This document shows positions 13,514 to 20,461 of a DNA stretch of 22,517 nt, piece by piece. The translations under genes were made by a program, and so were the position numbers. The first letter of the stretch is position 1, and the number at the start of each line of letters is the position of its first letter. The DNA is taken from IMG/VR virus record IMGVR_UViG_3300028590_000092, positions 1-22,517 of that record. One strand, written 5' to 3'. Source of the DNA: a virus. The notes under the pieces were generated by a model that worked only from the letters and a program-made list of their open reading frames with translations, made no database searches and was not told the DNA's origin.

Positions 13514-13542
13514 ATGATTACTCCCGCAACCCCAGCCGTCAA
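13514..13542 (-). promoter_or_regulatory. promoter candidate for the minus-strand operon
   Basis: Read on the minus strand: TTGACG (13542-13537, five of six), 17-nt spacer, AATCAT (13519-13514, four of six). A transcript would start near 13507, about 25 nt before the replication gene and carrying its ribosome box. Confidence 0.4.
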
Positions 13543-13570
13543 AGCGAGATTTTGACTGGATAACATTTTT

Positions 13571-13598
13571 AATTTACTACGAATTACACCAGTAAATT
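13571..13598. promoter_or_regulatory. inverted repeat between divergent promoters
   Basis: AATTTACT (13571-13578) and AGTAAATT (13591-13598) are perfect inverted repeats with a 12-nt spacer, in the most AT-rich stretch of the window. Their position between the two promoter-like boxes suggests an operator serving both directions. No repressor gene is visible in the window. Confidence 0.5.
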
Positions 13599-13604
13599 TT
13601 TACG

Positions 13605-13632
13605 TAGACAGCAACGCCGATTAGGCTACTAT
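13605..13632 (+). promoter_or_regulatory. promoter candidate for the right plus-strand operon
   Basis: TAGACA (13605-13610, five of six to TTGACA), 16-nt spacer, TACTAT (13627-13632, four of six). The start would lie near 13640, giving a ~30-nt leader with a perfect CAATGGAGA box before the erf-like gene. Confidence 0.5.
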
Positions 13633-13671
13633 GTCCTAGCACCGCACTTTATGTTTCAATGGAGAAATTAA

Positions 13672-14433
13672 ATGGCAACGCGGCAACGCGCCGTCGCTAC
13701 GCGCAAAGCAACGCCCGTAGCTCGCCCACCGAATAACATACTAGGCATTATCGCGGACGCCGCCGCCGATGAAAGCGTGCAGCCAGAAAAGATGCGCGCG
13801 CTGCTGGATATGCAGAAAGAGATAATGGCGGAGGAAGCCCGCATCGCGTTTACAAAAGACTTCATAGCGATGATGGAGGAGTTGCCGACGATCAATGCTA
13901 CCGGGCGTATTGAAATAAGGGAAAAGGTTGCGGGACAGCGAACAGGCCCGGTTCAGCAATCGACGGCCTATGCGACATATAATGAAATCTGGAGAACGAT
14001 AAAGCCCATCCTGCTGAAACATCATTTCGGTTTGACGCACAGTAATATCGAATCGAGTGACGGTCGGGTCGTCGTTAAGACGACGCTCATTCACGAGCGC
14101 GGCCATCAGCGTGAAAGCATCATTCCGTTGCCGCTAGAGACGAGCGGTAGCAAGAACAACGTACAGGCTTATGGGTCATCGACTAGCTACGCCAAGCGAT
14201 ACAATACGGCACAGCTTCTCAACTTGATCAGTGAGTTTAAGGATGATCGCGATACGGATGGCGTAACGACGATTGATCAAAGCCAACTCGAAGAGCTAAT
14301 CGTGCTGGCTGACGAATTCGGCGTAGACAAGCGCCGCTTCTGTGAGCATTTCAAAATTCCAGCAATGATCGATTTGCCCGTTGCCCGTTTGGATGAAGCC
14401 AAGGGCATGATCCGCAAGAAGGGTAAGAAGTGA
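13672..14433 (+). CDS. erf: Erf-family single-strand annealing protein, 253 aa
   Basis: Box at 13657-13665, ATG 13672. The N-terminal ~40 residues are a basic, disordered lead. The core shows the ERF pattern: STAYATYNEIWRTIKPILLKHHFGLTHS (97-124), then a beta region, then VQAYGSSTSYAKRYNTAQLLNLISEFKDDRDTDG (164-197) with its SYAKRY signature. The C-terminal 60 residues are helical and end in a basic KKGKK. Erf proteins anneal complementary single strands in phage recombination. The YqaJ-type exonuclease gene follows after one small gene, giving an exonuclease/annealase pair. First gene of the right operon. Confidence 0.85.
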   Translation: MATRQRAVATRKATPVARPPNNILGIIADAAADESVQPEKMRALLDMQKEIMAEEARIAFTKDFIAMMEELPTINATGRIEIREKVAGQRTGPVQQSTAYATYNEIWRTIKPILLKHHFGLTHSNIESSDGRVVVKTTLIHERGHQRESIIPLPLETSGSKNNVQAYGSSTSYAKRYNTAQLLNLISEFKDDRDTDGVTTIDQSQLEELIVLADEFGVDKRRFCEHFKIPAMIDLPVARLDEAKGMIRKKGKK

Positions 14434-14747
14434 TGATGATATGGGAATTGTTACATCCAGAGATGACGGCAGAGCATCTTGGATTGCTGCCGGAAATGCT
14501 AACCACGAATAATCCGGCATCGGCCAGAGAACAATTCCACCACAACTATGCTCATGGTGGTGGATGGTTTCCATTTAATGGCTTCAAACTGAAAGATGAC
14601 AACAGCCTTCACTCTGATAGCGGAGACCCTGACTTGTATCCGGTCGCCAGAACCCGACTGCGCGATGAACTGATCTTGCTCTACCCGCATTCATGGGTAG
14701 CAATTATTCAGCCGGATCGGTCATTTGCAGTTGCGCGTATGGACTAA
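14433..14747 (+). CDS. conserved phage hypothetical protein, 104 aa
   Basis: Overlaps the erf stop (TGATG); ATG 14433 or 14436 may be used, both after AAGGGTAAGAAG. The text (HLGLLPEMLTTNNPASAREQFHHNYAHGGGWFPFNGFKL ... RDELILLYPHSWVAIIQPDRSFAVARMD) is a recognisable orphan phage family with the 'NYAHGGGW' core, function unknown to me. Its place between the annealase and exonuclease genes hints at recombination or early regulation. Confidence 0.7.
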   Translation: MMIWELLHPEMTAEHLGLLPEMLTTNNPASAREQFHHNYAHGGGWFPFNGFKLKDDNSLHSDSGDPDLYPVARTRLRDELILLYPHSWVAIIQPDRSFAVARMD

Positions 14748-14760
14748 AGGAATGCTCACG

Positions 14761-15429
14761 ATGAACCCGCTAGAGCTAATACAGAGAACACCAGAGTGGT
14801 TGACATACCGCGCTGGCAAAGTAACCGCATCAGGAATCTGCGATCTGATGCGGAAAACAAGAGACGGCAACTATTCGCAGACCCGCGCGGCGTACATGGG
14901 ACAAGTAGTCCGGGACCGTTATGCGCTACGGGCAGACCCAGCCTATGTACCGCCGCGCGGTTATAATAATGCAGCTATGCAATGGGGAACGGATACTGAG
15001 CCGATGGCACGTAGTGCCTACAGCATGCTCATGGATACCGATGTAATCGAGGTCGGGTTTGTTGATCATCCTAACATCCCGCTGGCGGGTTGCAGCCCCG
15101 ATGGCCTCGTTGGAGAACAGGGTCTTGTGGAAATCAAATGTCCTGAAACGCATTCGCACATAACAACGCTTATCGAGCGCGACTTTAATAAAGAATACAT
15201 CGTCCAGACGCAATGGCAGATGGCGTGCACCGGGCGCGAGTGGAATGATTTTGTTTCCTACGATCCCCGTCTGCCACCCAGACTGTGCATGTATCGACAG
15301 CGTGTCTACCGTGACGATGTAGCCATCAAGAAATATGAAGCCGCCGTGATCGAATTTCAGGCGGAAGCAGAAGAACTCATGGCTAGGCTGGATCGCTTAT
15401 ATCCGCCGGATGACGAGATAGCCGCATGA
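14761..15429 (+). CDS. YqaJ-type phage recombination exonuclease, 222 aa
   Basis: ATG 14761 follows AAGGA by 9 nt; ATG 14752 is a weaker alternative. YqaJ/lambda-exonuclease signatures: RTPEWLTYRAGKVTAS near the N-terminus, QWGTDTEP with E80, AGCSPDGLV with D114, GLVEIKCP with E124/K126, and YIVQTQWQMACTG with the conserved glutamines. These are the metal-binding and catalytic residues of the PD-(D/E)XK nuclease fold. Length is normal. It probably resects duplex ends to supply single strands to the Erf-like protein. It ends in an ATGA overlap. Confidence 0.85.
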   Translation: MNPLELIQRTPEWLTYRAGKVTASGICDLMRKTRDGNYSQTRAAYMGQVVRDRYALRADPAYVPPRGYNNAAMQWGTDTEPMARSAYSMLMDTDVIEVGFVDHPNIPLAGCSPDGLVGEQGLVEIKCPETHSHITTLIERDFNKEYIVQTQWQMACTGREWNDFVSYDPRLPPRLCMYRQRVYRDDVAIKKYEAAVIEFQAEAEELMARLDRLYPPDDEIAA

Positions 15430-15683
15430 ACTCCGCCATCTACACCATCAAGCTGGCGGTGCCGTTGCCGGACAGTCAGATAACGACGACCACCATCATC
15501 AACATTACCTCGCTTGGCGCGATGCAGCAGGCTTTGAACTTTGCCAAAAGCCAAGGCTGGGAGGTAGTCGAAACCAGCATGTCGCACACTTGCGAAACGC
15601 TCGATGAAGTTAAGACCAAGATTGAGCAGCACATGAAGGCTTGCGGCGTGCGCTGGAAGCGTCTGCCAAGGAAGGCCGGATGA
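15426..15683 (+). CDS. small hypothetical protein, 85 aa
   Basis: Coupled to the exonuclease gene by ATGA. An N-terminal beta stretch with a Thr/Ile run (DSQITTTTIINITS) precedes two helices and a basic end (RWKRLPRKAG). This could be a small alpha/beta domain; no family is recognised. Confidence 0.65.
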   Translation: MNSAIYTIKLAVPLPDSQITTTTIINITSLGAMQQALNFAKSQGWEVVETSMSHTCETLDEVKTKIEQHMKACGVRWKRLPRKAG

Positions 15684-15689
15684 CGAGCC

Positions 15690-16391
15690 ATGAACGACCC
15701 CGAAACCGCGCTGATCGCCAAGGAGGACGAATGGCGACTTATGCGGGCTCTGCACCTGTTGCCGTCGAGGGAGGAACAGGTGCTGCGTGACAGGTTCGGG
15801 CTTGATGGCGAACCCAAGCTTTCAAAGCAGATCGCTGCCGAACAGGGCTGCACCACGTCGCGCATCTGGCAGCTTGAAAAGAAGGCTCTTCGAAGACTGA
15901 AGGGCATGGCCGCAGTGCAGAAGCTTGCCAGAGAACATAACATCAACATCTTACGCGCTAGCCCGTCACCGCCAGAACATTATTATTCAACGGTGGTGAA
16001 CGTCGCTGCCGAATATCTGCCGCCGCCCCGCAAGCCGTCACCGCCTTGGCTGAAATATCGCTGGTTCGACGTAGCTGACCCAATGACGTGGTTGGATCGG
16101 GAGGCATTGGATGAACAGATCGACGCTCCCTATCATCCGCGAAGACCTTACATCGTGATGGCGTTCACTGAACAGGATGGCCATGTGGTGCCATCGCGTG
16201 AATTCTTTGCGACCGAACAACAGGCGATTGAAGCAATCGCACGCAACGCCGGGTATCCTATTATATTTTGTAGCTTTGCGTTCTGCGTCAAGGATGGATG
16301 GCGGTTTGTTACCAAATACGGATCGCTACCGGAGGACTATGCGGAAACCACTTACATCTATCCCAGCATCAGGGATTGGACAGCCGCATGA
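15690..16391 (+). CDS. sigma-70 region-4-like regulator with unknown C-terminal domain, 233 aa
   Basis: Residues ~15-72 read LMRALHLLPSREEQVLRDRFGLDGEPKLSKQIAAEQGCTTSRIWQLEKKALRRLKG, the sigma-70 region-4 pattern ('LPxREExVLxxRFGL ... SRIxQLExKALxxL') that contacts the -35 element and the RNA polymerase beta flap. No region 2 or -10-binding motif is present. A Pro-rich linker (~100-125) leads to a ~100-residue C-terminal domain I do not recognise, rich in Tyr/Phe (FFATEQQAIEAIARN; FCSFAFCVKDGWRFV). It may redirect host polymerase as an activator or appropriator; this is inference. Start 6 nt after the previous stop. Confidence 0.75.
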   Translation: MNDPETALIAKEDEWRLMRALHLLPSREEQVLRDRFGLDGEPKLSKQIAAEQGCTTSRIWQLEKKALRRLKGMAAVQKLAREHNINILRASPSPPEHYYSTVVNVAAEYLPPPRKPSPPWLKYRWFDVADPMTWLDREALDEQIDAPYHPRRPYIVMAFTEQDGHVVPSREFFATEQQAIEAIARNAGYPIIFCSFAFCVKDGWRFVTKYGSLPEDYAETTYIYPSIRDWTAA

Positions 16392-16660
16392 CAAAGCAGT
16401 TTTCCGCCGAGAGCCGAGTATTAGCAACCGAAGCGTTGCGTTTGTCTGAGACAATACGCCCTATGTTAGCTGGTATTGCCCACGAAATTCAGGGAGCCGC
16501 GCTTGCCGATTTGGTGTCTGTCTTTATAGCTGGCCACCATCCTGATCTGCGCGAAAAAGCAATCAAGCTTTGGTCTGAAGCGATGATCGCACTGATCCCG
16601 GAAAGCGAGCAGCAGATGTTGGAAAAGCTGGGATTTGATCCGTGGGAGGATCAGCGATGA
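16388..16660 (+). CDS. small helical hypothetical protein, 90 aa
   Basis: ATGA overlap at both ends. Helical, with a hydrophobic middle (MLAGIAHEIQGAALADLVSVFIAGHHPDLREKAI) that resembles a small bundle rather than a membrane segment, and a C-terminal LGFDPWEDQR. No family is recognised. Confidence 0.65.
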   Translation: MTKQFSAESRVLATEALRLSETIRPMLAGIAHEIQGAALADLVSVFIAGHHPDLREKAIKLWSEAMIALIPESEQQMLEKLGFDPWEDQR

Positions 16661-17184
16661 CCTACCGCGCGCCGATCTATTTTGAGTGGAACGGCGAGGC
16701 TATGCGACCCCTGCCCCGATTCCTGCCAATCGCAGATAAGATGTATGACGTTGGTCAGGTCTACCGGCTGGAGACTGTAGAGGAACGCAGCGGTCCGGCG
16801 CATAGACGCTATCATGCGGCGCTGCATGAAGCGTGGCTTCAGCTACCTGAAAACAAGGCGCTGGAATATCCGACCGAAACGCACCTTAGACGATGGGCTT
16901 TGATTGCGACTGGGTATGCCGATGAGCGCACTATAGTCTGCGATACGGAAGCTGATGCGGCGCGGATCGCGGCGATTATAAAGCCGCTCGATAGCTATGC
17001 GGTCGTCGTGAAAAAAAAGAATGTCGTAAAAATCTACACGGCCAAGAGCCAGAGTTATAGAGCGATGGGGAATGCGGAATTTAATGCCAGCGCAGACGCG
17101 GTACTGGCAATGCTTGCAAAAGTTATAGGCGTCACTCAAGCGCAGTTGACGAAGGAGGCGGATCAAAGTCCGAATCAACCATGA
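16657..17184 (+). CDS. conserved phage protein, 175 aa
   Basis: ATGA overlap with the previous gene. Pattern: FEWNGEAMRPLPRF, YRLETVEERSGPAHRRYHAALHEAWLQLPE, LRRWALIATGYADE, and YTAKSQSYRAMGNAEFNASADAVLAMLAKVIGV. This is a familiar orphan family in Rhizobiales phages, and its RYHAALHEAW helix recalls recombination-associated orphans such as NinB, but I cannot confirm homology. Neighbouring recombination genes make that role possible. Confidence 0.65.
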   Translation: MTYRAPIYFEWNGEAMRPLPRFLPIADKMYDVGQVYRLETVEERSGPAHRRYHAALHEAWLQLPENKALEYPTETHLRRWALIATGYADERTIVCDTEADAARIAAIIKPLDSYAVVVKKKNVVKIYTAKSQSYRAMGNAEFNASADAVLAMLAKVIGVTQAQLTKEADQSPNQP

Positions 17185-17525
17185 GCAGAATGAAAGATTT
17201 GTTTGGTGATAGTCCCTATCCGGCACCAGCCGCGCTGTCGCGCCACACTGACCCGGATACTAGTCACGCAGCGGCGCGCTCAATCGAGGCTGACGTTCCT
17301 CGTATGGAGCTATTAGTGCTGAATGATTTGATCCGGCGCGGCGATCACGGTGGAACATGGAATGAAGTTTCCGAGAGTACCGGCCTCGACAGAGCGACTG
17401 TATCGCCGCGCTTTAAGCCACTATGCAAGAAGGGCTTTGTAGAGATGCGCTGGCGGAATGGAGAAGTCATCAAACGCCCCGGATATTCTGGTCGCGGTCA
17501 GATCGTCTGGTTTGCCCGCAAATGA
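17181..17525 (+). CDS. winged-helix DNA-binding protein, 114 aa
   Basis: ATGA overlap at both ends. Residues ~38-95: VPRMELLVLNDLIRRGDHGGTWNEVSESTGLDRATVSPRFKPLCKKGFVEMRW forms a MarR-like winged helix (recognition helix RATVSPRFKPL) with a wing at NGEVIKRPGYSGRGQIVWF. The N-terminal part contains a HTDPDTSHAAA segment often seen before such domains in phage proteins. Probably a transcription regulator. Confidence 0.75.
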   Translation: MSRMKDLFGDSPYPAPAALSRHTDPDTSHAAARSIEADVPRMELLVLNDLIRRGDHGGTWNEVSESTGLDRATVSPRFKPLCKKGFVEMRWRNGEVIKRPGYSGRGQIVWFARK

Positions 17526-17995
17526 CCAAGCGCACCAAGCTTACCCTCAAGACTAAGCTGGCGTCCGCGCTATGTCAGATGTTGCGCCCTAACACAGTAG
17601 GCGGTTACGAGCGGATCATTTCGCACGAAGACGCCAAGCGCATGAGCGAGGATCAGATACTCGCGGTGTTCGACTGGGACCATTTCCCAATCCCGAAGGC
17701 GCATGACGGTCCCGATGAGCATTGGAATTTGACGCCGACGCCACGGCCAGAGCATCGAACAAAAACAGCGAAGCATGACGTCCCGATGATCGCCAAGGTT
17801 AGGCGGCTCTCACAGGATCAGGAGGATTTTAGGCGCAAGGTTTTAGAGCGGCCTACAGGCCAGAAGCGCCAGCGCACCGGCAAGATCAATAGCCGAGCAT
17901 GGGACGAGTGGCGCACCCCGCACCCTGACAATGTGAAGAAGAGCAAGATCAAGATTAAGAGCCGACCAAGCTGGCCGAAAAGGAGCTTCCGATGA
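17522..17995 (+). CDS. HNH-like nuclease family protein, 157 aa
   Basis: ATGA overlap at both ends. Seen: FDWDHFPIPKAHDGPDEHWNLTPTPRPEHRTKT with D53-H54, N69 and H78 in the HNH order, but without the usual Cys pairs. The rest is very basic (RPTGQKRQRTGKINSR; KKSKIKIKSRPSWPKRSFR), fitting DNA binding. It may be a small nicking or processing nuclease, or a decayed one. An HNH frame followed by a Lys-rich tail also occurs in phage packaging-related nucleases, though no packaging genes are in view. Confidence 0.65.
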   Translation: MTKRTKLTLKTKLASALCQMLRPNTVGGYERIISHEDAKRMSEDQILAVFDWDHFPIPKAHDGPDEHWNLTPTPRPEHRTKTAKHDVPMIAKVRRLSQDQEDFRRKVLERPTGQKRQRTGKINSRAWDEWRTPHPDNVKKSKIKIKSRPSWPKRSFR

Positions 17996-18192
17996 AATTC
18001 GAATGCGGCAACTGCAGATTTTCCCTGCCGACCGCCGACAGACCAAACCAAATCTATTGCCGCCGGTTTCCGCCTTACGTCATCCCGCGAGGAGATGGAA
18101 ATTTCGGAACGGAATTTCCGCAGATGATGAGTGATGGATGGTGTGGAGAGTTTCAGCAGCCTTTGCCTTGGCCACCGGAGCGCAGACAGTGA
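17992..18192 (+). CDS. zinc-ribbon orphan, 66 aa (paralogue of 22034 gene)
   Basis: ATGA overlap with the HNH-like gene. ECGNCRF (C5, C8), YCRRFPP (C23) and DGWCGEF (C51) give four cysteines in a C-x2-C ... C ... C order, a minimal zinc site. The gene at 22034 has the same plan, with C-x2-C, C-x-R-x-PP and EWCGE. Function unknown; small zinc ribbons of this type recur in alphaproteobacterial phages. Confidence 0.7.
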   Translation: MKFECGNCRFSLPTADRPNQIYCRRFPPYVIPRGDGNFGTEFPQMMSDGWCGEFQQPLPWPPERRQ

Positions 18193-18428
18193 CAAGAATC
18201 TGTGCCCGTTGCGGCACGCCCTTTGAAACCTATGCGACCTTTTCAGATGTGGTCATGTGCAAGGGACGCATTGGCCGCGCTGGAAGTCTGCACGAGCGGT
18301 TCGCTTTCTGGATCGCCCGACTGGTCACCGCTGCGATCATGCGTGATCCGCAATTGCGGAAAGAGTTAGTGATTGCAATTTCCGATGCGCAAGATCGTTT
18401 CGCTAAACAAAAGTGCAAGTGTTCATGA
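18189..18428 (+). CDS. zinc-ribbon small protein, 79 aa
   Basis: GTG start at 18189 overlapping the previous stop (GTGA); upstream in-frame ATG at 18138 lies in the preceding gene. RICARCGTPFETYATFSDVVMCKGR contains C-x2-C and a third Cys; the C-terminus ends KCKCS. A helical middle (FAFWIARLVTAAIMRDPQLRKEL) is moderately hydrophobic. Family unknown. Confidence 0.6.
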   Translation: MTRICARCGTPFETYATFSDVVMCKGRIGRAGSLHERFAFWIARLVTAAIMRDPQLRKELVIAISDAQDRFAKQKCKCS

Positions 18429-18526
18429 TGGACCGCTATGAATTACGAACATTGCTTTTAGAGGTGTCCTATCTCGTCGGAATGGTCGTGGTGATCGTCT
18501 GCGTTGTTCTAATGTTTTTACTTTAA
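18425..18526 (+). CDS. 33-aa single-span membrane protein
   Basis: ATG 18425 overlaps the previous stop (ATGATGG) and the frame ends at TAA 18524-18526. MMDRYELRTLLLEVS leads into YLVGMVVVIVCVVLMFLL, an 18-residue membrane span; the acidic/basic N-terminus is likely cytoplasmic. Small phage membrane proteins of this size may alter host envelope processes; no family is recognised. Confidence 0.6.
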   Translation: MMDRYELRTLLLEVSYLVGMVVVIVCVVLMFLL

Positions 18527-18540
18527 CCAGAGGAAGGAAA

Positions 18541-19116
18541 ATGAAAATGCCAAAGCAGCAAGAGCCCGGAAGCACGATGCCCGAATTCATTCGAAGGCAA
18601 CCAGCAGCAGCGTCTGGTGTTGGCAAAGCTGTTGCCACTCCTGACATTCGGAATACCCTAAACGGCAACGGCAACGGCAATCATCCACCAGCAATGGCAG
18701 CAGACCCGATGGTAGAGCAGGCGTCGCAGGGACTGGAAGCGATCAATGTTCTGGTTAACGAGCGCAACCGGATGCGGGAGGAAAATGAATTCCAGCGCCA
18801 TCGCATTTCCGATCTGGAAGCCAAGCTCGCCAACTCGGAATATTATCACGACTATTACCGCAACAAGTCAGAACACTATGAAAGGTTTTCTTTCAGCATT
18901 CGACAACAGATCGCTACTTGCGTCATGATCATGAACGAGTGCCAGAAAAAAGCACTGGATGATGGCTACAATGAATATGCGCCTACGGCAGCAACACCAG
19001 TGCCGGACGCTGCACCACCAGTAGCTCCGGTACCGCCGCAGGACCCGGCGGAAATGCTGCAAGAAATGGAAGCCAACCGCCTACGTGATCTGGCCTCGCA
19101 ACTAGAGCGCCCATAA
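18541..19116 (+). CDS. coiled-coil protein with disordered ends, 191 aa
   Basis: AGAGGAAGGAAA gives a strong ribosome site before ATG 18541. Residues 1-60 are disordered and include NGNGNGN encoded by a short repeat near 18661. Residues ~60-110 are a coiled coil (INVLVNERNRMREENEFQRHRISDLEAKLAN), followed by a Tyr-rich helix (YYHDYYRNKSEHYERF). The end is Pro/Ala-rich and then helical. Probably an oligomeric scaffold or DNA-associated protein; function unknown. Confidence 0.7.
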   Translation: MKMPKQQEPGSTMPEFIRRQPAAASGVGKAVATPDIRNTLNGNGNGNHPPAMAADPMVEQASQGLEAINVLVNERNRMREENEFQRHRISDLEAKLANSEYYHDYYRNKSEHYERFSFSIRQQIATCVMIMNECQKKALDDGYNEYAPTAATPVPDAAPPVAPVPPQDPAEMLQEMEANRLRDLASQLERP

Positions 19117-19421
19117 TGCCGAAGCCGGTCTGCCTGAAGTGCCAGCGGTTCTATCGCATGAAGAAAGGCGGCATCGGCATCATCGAGGGGATGCCGATCA
19201 ATAGCGCATACGACACTAAACCCGGCACTGCCGATCCGCACTTATGGGCACCCTACAAAATCTGGCAGGCAGACCTTTGGGAATGCCACGGCTGCGGCCA
19301 TGAACTGGTCGCTGGCTTCGGCCAGCAACCGGTCATGGTCCAGCACCATGATGGCTTCATGGATCGCGTACTGACGTACAGGAAAATGTGGCCGAACATT
19401 CCGCAGATCAACGATTGCTAG
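19116..19421 (+). CDS. zinc-ribbon conserved phage protein, 101 aa
   Basis: ATG overlaps the previous TAA (TAATG). CLKCQRFYRMKKGGIGIIEGMP (C6, C9) and WQADLWECHGCGHELVAGFG (C-x2-C) form a two-knuckle zinc ribbon. I recognise the 'KCQRFYRxKKxG ... DLWECxGCG' layout from alphaproteobacterial phage orphans; its function is not known to me. Confidence 0.7.
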   Translation: MPKPVCLKCQRFYRMKKGGIGIIEGMPINSAYDTKPGTADPHLWAPYKIWQADLWECHGCGHELVAGFGQQPVMVQHHDGFMDRVLTYRKMWPNIPQINDC

Positions 19422-19434
19422 GAGCGAGCGACCA

Positions 19435-19632
19435 ATGAACAATGAAGAATATATCGGAGACGGTCTGTATACTTCCTTTAATGGCTTTGAATTTACACTG
19501 CGGGCACCCCGTGAAGGCGGTGACCACTATGTAGTTCTTGATATGACCGTGTATGCCAACTTCAATCTGTATGCGGCCAAGATGCTGCGCAAGAAACAGA
19601 TCGCGGTCACAGGGGTCGCCAACGATATCTAG
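19435..19632 (+). CDS. small conserved phage protein, 65 aa
   Basis: Starts 13 nt after the zinc-ribbon gene with GGAGCGAGCG upstream. EYIGDGLYTSFNGFEFTLRAPREGGDHYVVLD is a known orphan pattern ('YIGDGLY-S-G-F ... LRAPREGGDH'), compact and beta-rich. Function unknown. Confidence 0.7.
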   Translation: MNNEEYIGDGLYTSFNGFEFTLRAPREGGDHYVVLDMTVYANFNLYAAKMLRKKQIAVTGVANDI

Positions 19633-19646
19633 GTGGAGTGGGTGAT

Positions 19647-20114
19647 ATGAACAACTCTTGGACAACGGAGATGGAGGACCTATTCCACGAGCTAGTCCGC
19701 TCGAAAAAGCCGACTATTGAAATTGCCTACATCATGAAGCGCACCAAGAACTCCATCATCGGTAAGGCGCATCGTTTGATGTTTAGGCAGCGCCCCGGAT
19801 TCAAGGAAGACTGGCAAGCGCCTAGCCGTAACCGGGCCGCGCTGATTCCGACTGACTACAAGACCCATGTGAAGCGCATCACACCAGCACCAGTGCCACG
19901 GGAGCCGAAGCGGTTTGTTCATCCGCCTGCCACATACATACCACCGCCGGAAGAATTTTCACCGCCACCTATAGAAGGTGTGCGGATCAGGGAGCTAACG
20001 CCGTTGTCATGCCGCTTCATGGTTGGTGACAAACTTTATTGCGGTGAGAAAATACACAAGCAGTCCTATTGCGAGCACCACTACATCACCACTCGAATCA
20101 TAAAGGTGAGCTAA
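19647..20114 (+). CDS. GcrA-like cell-cycle regulator homologue, 155 aa
   Basis: Start ATG 19647 follows GGTGGAGTGGGTGAT. The N-terminal 45 residues (SWTTEMEDLFHELVRSKKPTIEIAYIMKRTKNSIIGKAHRLMFRQRP) match the GcrA helix-turn-helix. A Pro-rich linker leads to a C-terminal C122, C132, C142, H144/H145 cluster (SCRFMVGDKLYCGEKIHKQSYCEHH), the short zinc end seen in GcrA-type proteins. In Caulobacter, GcrA activates promoters carrying CcrM-methylated GANTC through RNA polymerase sigma-70. A phage copy could steer host or phage transcription by methylation state. Confidence 0.8.
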   Translation: MNNSWTTEMEDLFHELVRSKKPTIEIAYIMKRTKNSIIGKAHRLMFRQRPGFKEDWQAPSRNRAALIPTDYKTHVKRITPAPVPREPKRFVHPPATYIPPPEEFSPPPIEGVRIRELTPLSCRFMVGDKLYCGEKIHKQSYCEHHYITTRIIKVS

Positions 20115-20461
20115 TGCCGAAACCTGAGATGAAAGATGTACAAAGATTGGAGCACGCTATGATCATGGCGGTCCGGCTATGTCATGAAAAGACAACGGTC
20201 CCTGCCGGTGTGCGAACCGACCTGATTAGGCGATACCTTAACGCACTGCAATTTACTTACATGGCCAGCATTATGGCCGAGCTTGTTTTGCCGACCCTGC
20301 ATGAAGCGCACGAGGCTTGCGAACCAGCAGGAAAAGAACTGTTGGCGGTTTTGATCAACGGTTTTGCTGACGCTGGCATCGAGGCTTGCGACAGGGCTGC
20401 AACATTGCAAGATCAGGCGCAAAACATCCTACTGGCGCACAAGGAGGAGTTCTCATCATGA
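20114..20461 (+). CDS. helical hypothetical protein, 115 aa
   Basis: TAATG overlap with the GcrA-like gene and ATGA overlap with the next. Entirely helical (MKDVQRLEHAMIMAVRLCHEK; MASIMAELVLPTLHEAHEACEPAGKELLAVLINGFADAG), with a possible four-helix bundle. No family is recognised. Confidence 0.65.
   Translation: MPKPEMKDVQRLEHAMIMAVRLCHEKTTVPAGVRTDLIRRYLNALQFTYMASIMAELVLPTLHEAHEACEPAGKELLAVLINGFADAGIEACDRAATLQDQAQNILLAHKEEFSS

Noticed and set aside
13483-13566. N-terminal extension of the replication-type protein to 13566
   Set aside because: It runs through the promoter-like region and lacks a ribosome site, whereas 13482 follows CAATGGAGC.
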